DNA of 64,000 nt from Pyronema omphalodes (Eukaryota > Ascomycota > Pezizomycetes > Pezizales > Pyronemataceae): NCBI GenBank assembly GCA_024516155.1, contig JAJJXM010000013.1, positions 310,001 to 374,000 on the forward strand, read 5' to 3'. The notes under the pieces were generated by a model. That model was not told the DNA's origin. It did not search any database and saw nothing but the letters and a program-made list of their open reading frames with translations. Position numbers and translations under genes: made by a program. This document shows positions 1-10,221 of this stretch, one piece after another (the first letter of the stretch is position 1; each line of letters opens with the position of its first letter).

Positions 1-660
1 TGGCGGAGAAGTTGAGACAGGGATTGTAAAGGCAGAGTGGTGTTGCATACCGTTTTATGCAGTATTAATAGGGGTGTAATGACCAGGCGTTGGATGGAAT
101 TAGAGATACAGAATGCATTCAGGAATGATGGTTTTGCTTTACATTGCATGGCCTTGAGATAGTTGGTGTGATACATACACCTTGACGTTTTAATTGTGTA
201 ACCACAGTTCTCGACCGGGTGGAAAGAAGGTGAATTCTTTCTGGGGTTGTCATATGAGGAATACACAAGTATCACGCTCCATTAATTCTCGGGATTATTC
301 TGTATCTGAAACAAAGTGCATATCCCAAGATCTTGGCAACTCTCTCATCCCCTCAGTGCTTTTGTATCCGTTGGCGTGGAACGTTTCAAATGCTTCCTCA
401 GCTGCACCATTCACTCCGCTAGCCCCGGATATAATCCCTACTAGTGCACCGCGATATTTCGGAGCCGGAACTCCCACGGAAGGTATGTAGCTCTCTCTCT
501 CCTCTGTGGATAACCAAGTCCAACAGCCACCCGACAAAAATACGGCATCTCCGGCGATGTTTTTGATTTTCGCTACTTGACCAAATTACGCCCTCCTACA
601 AGTCTCTGACCAGGGAATAAAAGATTACAATATCCCGTCTGAGAGATATATTCGGTTGCG
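1..660. other. Left edge, no confident gene
   Basis: No recognised gene. A minus-strand frame at 295-537 encodes about 80 residues with normal-looking composition (for example VPAPKYRGALVGIISGASG), while the overlapping plus frame is Ser/Pro/Ala rich in the way antisense translations often are. If anything here is coding it is more likely the minus frame, but no domain, start context or partner exon could be identified. Confidence 0.25.
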
Positions 661-695
661 ATTACAAAAAAATAATAAATATACATTCATATAAC

Positions 696-2507
696 ATGTC
701 AACCACTAGCAAACACACCATGACGATGCAGGAACCGCTGTTGCGCCCGGCCGCCGACAGAGATATCCCCGGTCCATCCTCATCAGCATCAGCATCAGCA
801 TCAGCATCAGCATCATCATCATCGACGCGACTCGGCGAGAACACCATTTCCCTGACCAAACATCTCAGTTTATGGTACAACGAAACCACCTTTGAGATTC
901 GCGGTCAGTTGTTTTTTTTTTTCCTTTTCTGAGAGAACCCCAGGTCCAAGTAGAATATGTATCACTAATCCTTCATTTTTAGATTCCAAAGAACCAACCG
1001 ACGACACCAACAATTTCTGTTGCGACATAGGATTCAATACACGAGGTATATCCACACCTTTTCCTCCTCAGCCATCCTTCCTTCCAACTCCACTAACCTT
1101 CCCCCCCCCCCTCTTCTTCTCACAGCTCCAACAAAAACCCTTTCCATCCCCCTCTACAACCTCCTCTGGATCGATGTCGGCGCCTCCTCCATCACCATCA
1201 AATACGCCGCGCCCACCAAAACCTCCATCAAGCCCGCCAGCCTAACCTACCCCTACAGCGGCGCACAGCACGAAGGGTCGATAACAACCTGGGTGACATC
1301 CGTTCTCGACCGAAGCTATGGGCTCGCACAAAAACAGAAGCGGTGCAAAGTCCTCATCAACCCATTCGGCGGGCAAGGTTATGCGCAACAAATCTTTGAC
1401 AAAAAAGCGCGACCGATTCTTGAAGCCGCGAATTGTGTTTTAGATATTGAAACCACTCGTTATCAGGGTCATGCTGTGGATATTGCCCAGAATCTTGATG
1501 TTGAGGCGTTTGATGTCGTTATCTGTGTTTCTGGTGATGGAGTGCCTAGTGAGGTTTTTAATGGCTTTGGGAAAAGGAAATATGATGCTTTGAAAGCTTT
1601 GAGATCTGTCGCGGTTTGTCAACTGCCTGGTGGCTCCGGAAATGCTATGTGTTGGAATTTAACGGGGACTGATGATGCGGGTAAAGCGACGTTGGCGGTG
1701 GTCAAGGGTGTTAGGAAACGGATGGATTTGATATCTATCACCCAGGGCAAGGAAAGATTGTTGAGTTTCTTGTCACAGAGCTTTGGGATTATTGCGGAAT
1801 GTGATCTGGGAACGGAGGATTTGAGATGGATGGGTGGTGCTAGATTCACAGTGGGCTTGTTACAGAGAGTTATTAAGCAGACGGTTTATCCTTGTGATCT
1901 AGCGGTGAAGGTTGCTATTGAGGGGAAGGAAGAGATTAGGAATCACTTCCGGTCGGCACAGGGGAATGATATTCAGCAGGATGATGACGATGATGAGGAG
2001 GACCAGTATATCGGCGATGGACTCCCTCCACTGAAATTCGGAACTGTGGCAGATGATCTTCCTGACGGTTGGGAACTTATTCATCATCCTAACATGGGTA
2101 ACTTCTATGCCGGCAACGTATGATAACCCCCTTCCATAAGTCCCCCCCCGCTTATTAACCCCATCCAACAGATGACCTGGATGTCCTCCGGCGCCGCCTT
2201 CTTCCCAGCCTCCTTACCAAACGACGGTCTCTTCGACCTCGTCTGCATCGACGGTACCATCAGCCGTCGTAAAGCTATCTCAATGCTACTATCAGTAGAA
2301 GACGGAAGTCATTTCGATCTTCCGCACGTACAGTATCGGAAAGTTGTCGCGTATCGTATTATTCCTCATAAACGAAAGGGCGTAAAGGAGGAGTTTATTA
2401 GTATTGATGGTGAGAGAATTGACTTTGAACCGTTTCAGGCTGAGGTACATAAAGGACTGGGGTTGGTTATTGCGAAGGGGGACAGGTATGAGGCGCCGGG
2501 AGTTTAG
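696..2507 (+). CDS. Sphingoid long-chain base kinase (sphingosine kinase family)
   Basis: Predicted ATP-dependent lipid kinase that phosphorylates sphingoid bases, like yeast Lcb4/Lcb5. Four exons can be read: 696-903, 983-1045, 1126-2117 and 2172-2507, separated by introns of 79, 80 and 54 nt with GT..AG ends. Together they give an uninterrupted frame of 532 residues, the only clearly unbroken multi-exon gene here. The diacylglycerol-kinase catalytic fold is visible: KVLINPFGGQGYA, then VICVSGDGVPSEVFNG (usually GGDG), then QLPGGSGNAM. The last exon has the C-terminal elements PNDGLFDLVCIDG and FISIDGE. The N-terminal 70 residues are low-complexity, with a Ser/Ala run encoded by an imperfect TCAGCA repeat (779-822). 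An acidic insert (QDDDDDEEDQ) precedes the last intron. The start is the first ATG of exon 1. Family call is secure; substrate preference is inferred. Confidence 0.92.
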
Positions 2508-2770
2508 AGGGGGATTGATGAGGGCAGGGAAAGGGGGGGGGGGGGGGGGGGCGGGCTTGGAAGTACATATTTCTCAATCGGTTGGTCATGATTGGAGATA
2601 GAGATATATATTTGGTTGGGGGTTCCTGTTATGTATGCAGTAATGATACCACCATGCGTCATAATTCTACTATCAGATATTAAGTCCTCCTTTATTCCTA
2701 TTTTTTCGTCAATCGGAAGATCTCATGATGAATTACTGTTAATGTCTATTGTTTTTTTTTTGTTGTTTTT
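2508..2770. repeat. Intergenic segment with 19-base G homopolymer
   Basis: The space between the kinase stop and the convergent gene on the minus strand. It holds an uninterrupted G run at 2533-2551 and T-rich sequence near 2750-2772. No gene is seen. Confidence 0.6.
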
Positions 2771-3714
2771 TTAGAATTTTATGCGTTTTGGTTGAGAATC
2801 TTTATTCCCGGCGGAAGTCCCTGAAGTCCCACTCCCTGAGGTAGCAGGAGCTTTTCTTTTTATCTTGTTAAGCTTATCATGTTCCTCCTTCTCCTCCTTC
2901 TCATCCTTCTCCCCCATCTTCCTCTTCCTTTTCCTCTTCCTCCCCCCCTCCTCCTCCCTCGGGATCCTAAACCACCTCTTCAGCACACCCCGCACCGTAA
3001 CCATCTTCCTCTCCAACAAATGCGTAATACCCGTAGTATCAACATCAGTATTCAACAACGGCATTTTCCTATCCAACCAACCCTTTGTTCCAGCCAACAC
3101 CAAAGTTCTTCCGGTTCTATTGGCCGCATCTATAGCTTGCGAAATAGTACGTGCTACGCCTTGCGCTGACCATTCTGTTGTGCAGTATTGTGCGTTTGTT
3201 AGGCCCCAGATTGCGAGGAATCCGCCTCCTGGTTGCTTGTCTTTCTCCGCCTCTTTCCCAGTCTCTTGCTCGGCCTCTTGCCCAGTCTCTTGCTCGGCCT
3301 CTTGCTCGGCCTCTTGTACGGCCGCTTGCTCGGCCTCCATCCCCCCTTCCCCCTTCCTACCCCCCCTCCAGACTCCGCAGCAGAAACAGCAGCAACAGTA
3401 CTCAAATAAACCCTAGCATGACGATAAGAAGGCGCCCAAACAACCCTAGTATTCTCAGCATACCGCAGATTCCGCGGGGTAGGTAAAGGAAGCGGGGACT
3501 CCAGGAGTCGATGGAAGATATTGCGAGGTGCGCAGATTAGGAGGATTGTGTTGCTGCCGGGGAAATTTTGTAGGAAGTCGATGCGCTGTGTTAGGGGGGA
3601 GATTTGTGGGGGGTGCGGGCATGGTGATGGTGGAGGGGGTGCAGGCGGAGGGTGGTGTAGGCGGAGGGGATGGAGGGGATGGACTTTACGTGTATAGTAC
3701 ACACCACACACCAC
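2771..3714 (-). CDS. Unknown basic, Lys-rich protein; frame broken by one base
   Basis: Two overlapping minus frames read as one protein. The upstream part (3714 to about 3345) contains PLTQRIDFLQNFPGSN and VVWAPSYRHARVYLSTVAA. The downstream part (about 3345 to 2771) contains a Glu/Ala/Gln repeat (EAEQEAEQETGQ), then GLTNAQYCTTEWSAQGVAR, then ITHLLERKMVTVRGVLKRW, and ends in a strongly basic, probably nuclear-localising tail (RKRKRKRK). The frames join if one base is added in the G-rich stretch near 3345-3365; the length then becomes 945 nt, exactly 315 codons. No family is recognised. The Pro-rich first 40 residues suggest that the true start could lie downstream of 3714. It converges with the kinase gene. 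Confidence 0.55.
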
Positions 3715-3873
3715 ACGCGTCCATCATCAACACGCATCACATCGCGTCGCGTGCCATGGTAACAACCACCAAACCAGCCTATAACAAAACCCTACTAGCC
3801 CCGTTTCTCCACGCGTAGGGCCAGCCGCCGTGGCATGTATTAACCAGGAAAACCAACCCACCTCATCACCGCA

Positions 3874-5589
3874 ATGCCAATCAACCAACATAACCATAAC
3901 CATAACCACATCCCTATACTCCCTAAAGAAGTTTCCAGAAGCTTACATGGACTGGAGGTATCACGGGACTCGGCGTTAGATGCTTTTATGGCTGCTTCGG
4001 CTACTTCGTCTGAATCTTCACATGCCACTGGAAATACCGCGATTATGCAACGGCAGATGTTGTTACCAGCTCCTCCTGCTCAGGCCCAAGCTCATCATGC
4101 GACTATCACTCCTCCACAGGGAATGGCTAATCTCCCAAGTCAGTTCACGCACTGGATGACGAGCGGTAGGATGTCTGCATCTGGAGTTATCAGTGAATCC
4201 CCCATACCAGTTTGGTCACATAATCATAATCCCCCGGATGGAAATGTTCAACATCTTCAACATGTTCAACATCAACATGTTCAGCATCAACATCTTCAAC
4301 AGCAGCAACAACCACAACAGCAACAACATCTTCAACCACAACAACAACAACAACAAGCTCCAGCAGCACAGATCTTAAGGAATCCTTCAGATCCAGGACA
4401 GAATAGTATAGATACGCCAACTACCGAAGCTTCGAAAAGTAAACCAGTTTATTCACTACCCAGAAAACCTCGTGGGCCTTATAAGAAGAATCCACCACCA
4501 CTGCTGCAGCTGCTGGGAACACAGCTACAACTACAACTACAACTACAGCTACAGCCACAAGAAACTCCACACCCTCCATTTCCTCCCCTCAAACCGTGAT
4601 CGCAACTCCCGATGATCCAGTAACCGATTCCCCCTTACCGGAGCACCAAGACAGGATATCGCAATGGACGTGGACGCGACAAGAAAAAGAAAAGATCCTA
4701 ACCTGGCTCAACGACAGCCCAGAAAACTACCAAGCCTGGAAAAGAAACCAGGAAAAAACTGCTGATAAGTTATCTGGGATTCTGTTTAATGGGTTCCGGT
4801 CAGGGTTGGCTATTAGGGGTCAGTGGATTGCTATGGTGGAGAATTATAAAAATACTAAAATGGAGATGATGGAGACTGCGGATGCGGTGCTGGAGTCGGA
4901 GGAGGATATCGACCCTGAGAAATCGGTTTGGTTGGAGCAGACTTGTCCGCTTTATTGGAGGATTCATGAGATTGTGAAAAGGTATTGAATTTTTATCCTG
5001 CTGATGAATTCTTTTTTTTTTTTTTTCACTGTTGAAAAAAATTAGAATAAAATCCTGGATATCCTGGATATCTTTCTTTCTTTATCTTGTTTTTATGTTA
5101 TTTTTATTCTTTTTTTTTTTTTTTTTGTTGTTTGGCTGCAAAATAACCTGCTAACCCCCAACCCCCCCTCCCTAGAGACCCCACAATCGCCATCCTACCC
5201 CGCTCCCAATCCCAACCGCGATCACAAACCACCAAGCGACCCCTAGCAACCGTCGATTCCTGCAGCGCCGGCGACGCAGCAACACACCTCGAGCCGCCTA
5301 CCAAACGCGGTAAAATGAATGCCGCGGACCGGATCATATTAGACCACACAATGAACATCAAAGCGTTCCAAGAGCGACAATTAGAAATCCAGGAAAAAAT
5401 CTGACTCGGTTAACGCAGAAAGATGCGTGGAAACAAAAGTTGAGGGAAAATAGATTGAATTTGAAACATGAACGTGAATTGAAGAAGTTGAAGATTAGGG
5501 AAGAGGAATTGAGGATTAAGAGGTTGATGCTGGAGTTGGAGTTGGCGAGGTTGAAATGTGGGCAGGGTGCTGGTGGGGGGGAGGAATGA
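3874..5589 (+). CDS. Gln-rich regulatory-type protein with Trp-rich helical domain and coiled coil; two frame breaks
   Basis: Exon 1 is 3874-4981 and exon 2 is 5176-5589, with a 194-nt intron that contains T runs and a CTGCTAAC branch-type site 20 nt before its AG. The order is: Asn/His-rich start, His/Gln repeat region (about residues 115-170), an AT-hook-like basic patch (SLPRKPRGPYKKN), a Thr/Ala-rich linker, then a Trp-rich helical segment (ISQWTWTRQEKEKILTWL, later RGQWIAMVENYKNTKMEM) resembling Myb/SANT-like or trihelix domains, and a C-terminal coiled coil (LRIKRLMLELELARLK). Two one-base losses are inferred: near 4490 (a CCA/CTG-rich stretch) and at the A6 run at 5394-5399. Restoring both gives 508 whole codons. 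It is likely a nuclear regulator; the domain assignment is by resemblance only. Confidence 0.6.
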
Positions 5590-5685
5590 TGGGATGGGGG
5601 GCGGAATGATGGGATGGGGGGCGGAATGATAGGGGTTTAGGAGGAATGATGGCGTGGGGGGCGGAATCATAGTGGTTTGTGAGGA
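5573..5685 (+). repeat. Short minisatellite in the 3' end of the Gln-rich gene
   Basis: About five diverged copies of a roughly 20-base unit with core GGGGGGCGGAATGAT follow the coiled-coil end. The first copies overlap the last codons. Confidence 0.7.
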
Positions 5686-5910
5686 AGAGTGAAACGAGTG
5701 GACATGGATTGTATTTTTAGTAGTTATACCTTCTGCTTTTTCTCCCTTTTTTTTTTTTTTTTTTTTGGAAAAGAATTTATGGTTATTTTAATGGATACAT
5801 ACAGTGACATCTTGTTATATCATGTTATATCATACCACCCAAAAATAAGAAAGATTATTCATGTAATGCCATTTTTTTTGTGTTATTTGATTACTGATTA
5901 TGGAGATGTA

Positions 5911-5991
5911 CGAGGTGCTGGACAAAAGTGACCGTCACTTTTCTGTGCTAAGCGCCGCGCGGGGTGACGGTCACTTTTGTCCAGCACCTCG
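5911..5991. mobile_element. 81-bp MITE with perfect 28-bp terminal inverted repeats and TA duplication
   Basis: The left arm starts CGAGGTGCTGGACAAAAGTG at 5911 and the right arm is its exact reverse complement ending at 5991. Arms are 28 bp (30 bp if the flanking TA at 5909-5910 and 5992-5993 is included), separated by a GC-rich spacer of 25 bp. TA target duplication plus TIRs is the signature of Tc1/mariner-superfamily non-autonomous elements. No transposase lies inside. Its TIR does not match that of the Tc1-like element at 59073-59941, so a different autonomous partner is needed. Confidence 0.85.
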
Positions 5992-6051
5992 TATGTTAAC
6001 CCAAGATTCATGATTGATGATTCATGATTCATGGTTCATGATTCGAAGTAA

Positions 6052-6266
6052 GTACAGTTGGTACAGTTGGTATAGTTGGTACAGTTGGTATAGTTGGTAC
6101 AGTTGGTATAGTTGGTACAGTTGGTATAGTTGGTACAGTTGGTATAGTTGGTACAGTTGGTATAGTTGGTACAGTTGGTATAGTTGGTACAGTTGGTATA
6201 GTTGGTACAGTTGGTACAGTTGGTACAGTTGGTACAGTTGGTACAGTTGGTACAGTTGGTACAGTT
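6052..6266 (+). repeat. Minisatellite, 9/18-bp unit GTACAGTTG(GTATAGTTG)
   Basis: About 24 copies of a 9-base unit. In the left two thirds GTACAGTTG alternates with GTATAGTTG, giving an 18-base higher-order unit; the right end is homogeneous GTACAGTTG. Long open frames here are by-products of the repeat. Confidence 0.95.
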
Positions 6267-6441
6267 TCCTTACCCCATAATTCGACACTCTACTCATAAA
6301 TCAATACGAAACACCACGACACCAAAAAAAAAAAAAATCAAAGATCAAAAAAAATCAAAATCAATCAAAATCAAAATCAAAAAAAAATCAAAATCGAAAA
6401 AAATCAAAATCAAAAAACAAAAAACAAAATCAAAAAACAAA

Positions 6442-6563
6442 ACACCAACAACACCAACACACACAACACCAACAACACCAACAACACCAACAACACCAAC
6501 AACACCAACAACACCAACAACACCAACAACACCAACAACACCAACAACACCAACAACACCAAC
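6442..6563 (+). repeat. (AACACCAAC)n minisatellite
   Basis: Roughly 13 near-perfect 9-base units. It follows about 110 bases of A-rich AAAATC-type sequence at 6326-6440. Confidence 0.95.
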
Positions 6564-6675
6564 AGCGAGAATTCAAAACAATATCAATAATATGAAAATC
6601 AACTAGAAAACAACTAGAAATGATAATGAAACCAGATAGACAGACTTTGACGGATTAAACAGTACCGAATAGAAG

Positions 6676-6703
6676 AAACTCAGAAACTCAGAAACTCAGA
6701 AAC
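6676..6703 (+). repeat. (GAAACTCA)n octamer repeat
   Basis: Three to four copies of an 8-base unit. Confidence 0.85.
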
Positions 6704-6850
6704 TACATATACCATGCTTTTCAATTGAATTCAGAAGTCTTGGTTTGGTTATGGGAGTTAGGTGTCTGTGGTCTGTGGTCTGTCGGTTCGGACCTACGGG
6801 CTACGGGCTACTAGATCACCGGATCACCGGATTCCTGTTTTTTTTTTTTT

Positions 6851-7058
6851 GATTTTGATTTTGATTTTGATTTTGATTTTGATTTTGATTTTGATTTTGA
6901 TTTTGATTTTGATTTTGATTTTGATTTTGATTTTGATTTTGATTTTGATTTTGATTTTGATTTTGATTTTGATTTTGATTTGATTTGATTTGATTTTGAT
7001 TTTGATTTTGATTTGATTTTGATTTGATTTGATTTTGATTTTGATTTTGATTTTTGAT
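6851..7058 (+). repeat. (GATTTT)n microsatellite
   Basis: A long run of hexamers GATTTT, mixed with GATTT pentamers at the right end (about 6975-7040). It is the largest hexamer array in the window. Confidence 0.95.
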
Positions 7059-7084
7059 ATTTTGATTTTGTGGGTTTAGTATAA

Positions 7085-7260
7085 AGGCAAAGGCAAAGGC
7101 AAAGGCAAGACCTCTGGACCTCAAGATCTCTGGACCTTTGGACCTTTGGACCTCGGGATATACCATATACTATATACCATATACCACATACCACATACCA
7201 CATCTGCCATCGTCCATCTGCCATCTGCCATCTAGCGCCATTGTATCCTGGGACCTGGAA
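7085..7260. repeat. Cluster of short tandem repeats
   Basis: Consecutive mini-arrays: GGCAAA copies at 7085-7108, CTCTGGAC/CTTTGGAC copies at 7110-7155, ATACCAT/CATACCA copies at 7158-7202 and ATCTGCC copies at 7201-7230. Each has three to six copies. Confidence 0.85.
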
Positions 7261-7452
7261 TATCATTCCTGTTTTTTTTTTTTTTTTTGAATTTTGAATC
7301 TTGATATACATATACCAACTTAAAATTTGGAACTTGGAACTTGAAAATATCCATCATCATTCACAGTAATCCTAAACTTAAATTACAACTGGAATTTGAA
7401 AACTGAAAATCCCAAACTGCAATTTGAAATCCAGAAACTTGATAAAAGCTAC

Positions 7453-7498
7453 TAATCTACTAAGCTACTAAGCTACTAAGCTACTAAGCTACTAAGCT
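7453..7498 (+). repeat. (CTACTAAG)n octamer repeat
   Basis: About six copies of an 8-base unit. Confidence 0.9.
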
Positions 7499-7665
7499 AG
7501 ATGTTTCTAGTGATTTTGTACCGATGAAGTATGTGTTATGGTTTGGAAATTGGAAGGGAATGCTTAGTATTGTATAACACCCCCTACGCTGCCGGCTACA
7601 GGCTGGTCGCTGCAGGCTGGTCTCTGTATGTGTTTGTGTTTGTGTGTGTGTGTCTGTGTTTTGGA

Positions 7666-7682
7666 CTCTGGCTCTGGCTTTG

Positions 7683-7719
<37 letters not shown>

Positions 7720-7724
7720 ATCTG

Positions 7725-7761
<37 letters not shown>

Positions 7762-7799
7762 CTGTGGCTCTGGCTCTGACTCTGGCTCTGGCTCTGGTT
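7666..7799 (+). repeat. (GGCTCT)n microsatellite
   Basis: About 20 hexamer copies with a few single-base variants. It is preceded by a short TGTGTG tract at 7630-7655. Confidence 0.95.
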
Positions 7800-7939
7800 T
7801 TTATTTTCTTGTTCCCTTTCTTCTTGTTTTTCCTCCCGTCTTCCTCCCCTCATCCCATCCCATCCCCTCCATCCTTCCAACCCAACCCATCATCCCAACC
7901 AGCAACTTTCCATTATACCTCCATATTAACACCCCCGAG

Positions 7940-8029
7940 TCCCAAATCCCAAATCCCAAATCCCAAATCCCAAATCCCAAATCCCAAATCCCAAATCCCA
8001 AATCCCAATCTCAAATCCCAAATCCTCAC
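7940..8029 (+). repeat. (CCCAAAT)n heptamer repeat
   Basis: About 12 copies of a 7-base unit, nearly perfect until the last two. Confidence 0.93.
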
Positions 8030-8090
8030 AAGTTACAGCTCCAGTTCCCAGTCCCGGACCTCAACCCTTAAAATTCTAGTTTGTCAACTA

Positions 8091-8512
8091 TGTCTGTATG
8101 TCTGTATGTCTGTATGTCTGTATGTCTGTATGTCTGTATGTCTGTATGTCTGTATGTCTGTATGTCTGTATGTCTGTATGTCTGTATGTCTGTATGTCTG
8201 TATGTCTGTATGTCTGTATGTCTGTATGTCTGTATGTCTGTATGTCTGTATGTCTGTATGTCTGTATGTCTGTATGTCTGTATGTCTGTATGTCTGTATG
8301 TCTGTATGTCTGTATGTCTGTATGTCTGTATGTCTGTATGTCTGTATGTCTGTATGTCTGTATGTCTGTATGTCTGTATGTCTGTATGTCTGTATGTCTG
8401 TATGTCTGTATGTCTGTATGTCTGTATGTCTGTATGTCTGTATGTCTGTATGTCTGTATGTCTGTATGTCTGTATGTCTGTATGTCTGTATGTCTGTATG
8501 TCTGTATGTCTG
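8091..8512 (+). repeat. (TGTATGTC)n octamer array
   Basis: About 52 essentially perfect tandem copies, 422 bp in all, followed by AGCTGT copies to about 8533. The homogeneity implies recent expansion. All three forward frames stay open because the unit contains no stop codon. Confidence 0.97.
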
Positions 8513-8533
8513 TAGCTGTAGCTGTAGCTATAG

Positions 8534-8960
8534 CTTTGTTAGGAGGTGGGGAATGGGGGGGGGGGGTCTGGAATAATTGCCGATAAAAATAAAAATAATA
8601 AAAGGCGAAGGAGAAATTATAGCTAGCGGGGGATAACCTGGGTACTGGGAATTGGGAACTGGGATATAGGAAATTGTGTTATTGTGTTATTGTTTTGGCT
8701 TGTGATAATGCAAAGGAAATGATTCGTAATTCATCATCCTCGTGTTGACTTGTCGACGTCTTGATCCGTCTTCATCTCGTGGCGTCTCGTCTCCTCACGT
8801 ATTAACCCCAAGCATACCTACAGACAACAAACCACAACCCAATGCTTTCTAATCAATAATTATTTACATCCAGTCTAACAGTCTAAGCATGTTACAAGTC
8901 TACTGTCCATAAGCAAGGGTTCATTGCCGGGGTCCTGACAGTTTTTGTATGTGATATAGG
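8534..8960. other. No gene seen
   Basis: Unique sequence between two repeat arrays, with a G run near 8557-8568. No supported coding or RNA feature. Confidence 0.5.
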
Positions 8961-8966
8961 AAGTTC

Positions 8967-9105
8967 GATGGTTTCCCTGGTTTCCCTGGTTTCCCTGGTT
9001 TCCCTGGTTTCCCTGGTTTCCATGGTTTCCGGGGCTTTCCGGGGTATAAGAATACTCCTAAGAAGTTTCCCTGGTTTCCGGGGTATAAGAATACTCCTAA
9101 GAAAA
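8967..9105 (+). repeat. (GGTTTCCCT)n minisatellite and 39-bp duplication
   Basis: Six copies of GGTTTCCCT or close variants at 8967-9030, then two copies of a roughly 40-base unit containing GGGGTATAAGAATACTCCTA. Confidence 0.9.
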
Positions 9106-9168
9106 TGTGAAAGATTTTTATTATATCTAATCTTATACCGAGCTGCGTTAAGAGTTTGTTGAAGGAGC

Positions 9169-9230
9169 GTACACTCCCCCTACACTCCCCCCACACTCCC
9201 CCCACACTCCCCCCACTCCCCCTACACCAC
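9169..9230 (+). repeat. (ACACTCCCCC)n repeat
   Basis: Five to six C-rich copies of 9-10 bases. Confidence 0.85.
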
Positions 9231-9307
9231 CACCCATCCACGCCCTCACACACACCCACCCAGCCACTTCGCTGTAACTCTATATAAGTATACCTATCTC
9301 CAAGGAT

Positions 9308-9705
9308 TGAGGCATTGAGGCATTGGAGGATTCAGGGATGAAAGGGTTCAGGCATTGAGGCATTGAGGCATTGGAGGATTGGAGGGTTCAGGGATTCAGG
9401 GATGAAAGGGTTGGGGCATTGAAGGATTAAAGGATTAAAGGATTAAAGGATTAAAGGATTAAAGGATTAAAGGATTAAAGGATTAAAGGATTAAAGGATT
9501 AAAGGATTAAAGGATTAAAGGATTAAAGGATTAAAGGATTAAAGGATTAAAGGATTAAAGGATTAAGGATTAAAGGATTAAAGGATTAAAGGATTAAAGG
9601 ATTAAAGGATTAAAGGATTCAGGGATGAAGGATTGAAGGATTAAAGGATTAAAGAATTAAAGGATTGAGGCATTGAAGGATTAAAGGATTGAGGCATTGA
9701 AGGAT
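9308..9705 (+). repeat. (AAAGGATT)n octamer array with mixed flanks
   Basis: At 9423-9620 about 24 copies of AAAGGATT. The left flank (9308-9422) and right flank (9620-9705) interleave GAGGCATT, GGATTCAGG and GGATTGAAG variants, giving a mosaic that suggests repeated slippage from a common octamer. Confidence 0.95.
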
Positions 9706-10221
9706 ACGTATACATAGTCCTTAGACGCATACAGAGGACCTAGAGGCTTTGAAGGGTGTAAAATTAACAACCCCCCAAAAACAGTCACGGCGTTATGTTA
9801 TGAAATAGTTTGAATGATTTAAGTATATCAGGATTCTAGATATTCGTATTCGTAGTTAATGCTGGATTATGAAGGGATGCTGGTTGTTGTGTTGCAGATG
9901 TGTTTATAAGGTAGGTATGGTTGATATGGTTGATATGTTTTGGCTTGGGATTTTGGATTCCAGATCTCGGACATCATTTGTCATTTTTAAACATTTCATC
10001 ATTACATATTATCCACGGCGCAGCGATAGAGGTTTGCGATCAAGTACTTCTAAAATAGCACGGGACAGGTTACATCATGTGGAAGATCATGGCTCATACC
10101 TATAAGAAATGGAAGACTTTAATATAGTGATTTCGATTGTCCTTAAAGCTATACATTGATTATCATTATTATTTTCCAGTGTCTTATATCTCGACCGACA
10201 ATAAGTCCACCATAAGACAAA
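9706..10221. other. No gene seen
   Basis: AT-rich spacer between the repeat cluster and the 3' end of the amidohydrolase gene. Nothing recognised apart from short open frames without family resemblance. Confidence 0.5.

Noticed and set aside
6014..6297. Tyr/Ser/Trp and Tyr/Gln/Leu repeat proteins on both strands
   Set aside because: Same reason: by-products of the 9-base minisatellite with no stop codons in the unit.
7628..8586. Long open frames of 140-310 codons through the TGTATGTC and GGCTCT arrays
   Set aside because: They consist of repeated short peptides that follow from the tandem repeats, occur in several frames at once and lack any domain.
9423..9620. CRISPR-like regular repeats
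   Set aside because: Repeats are directly adjacent without spacers, and the genome is eukaryotic.
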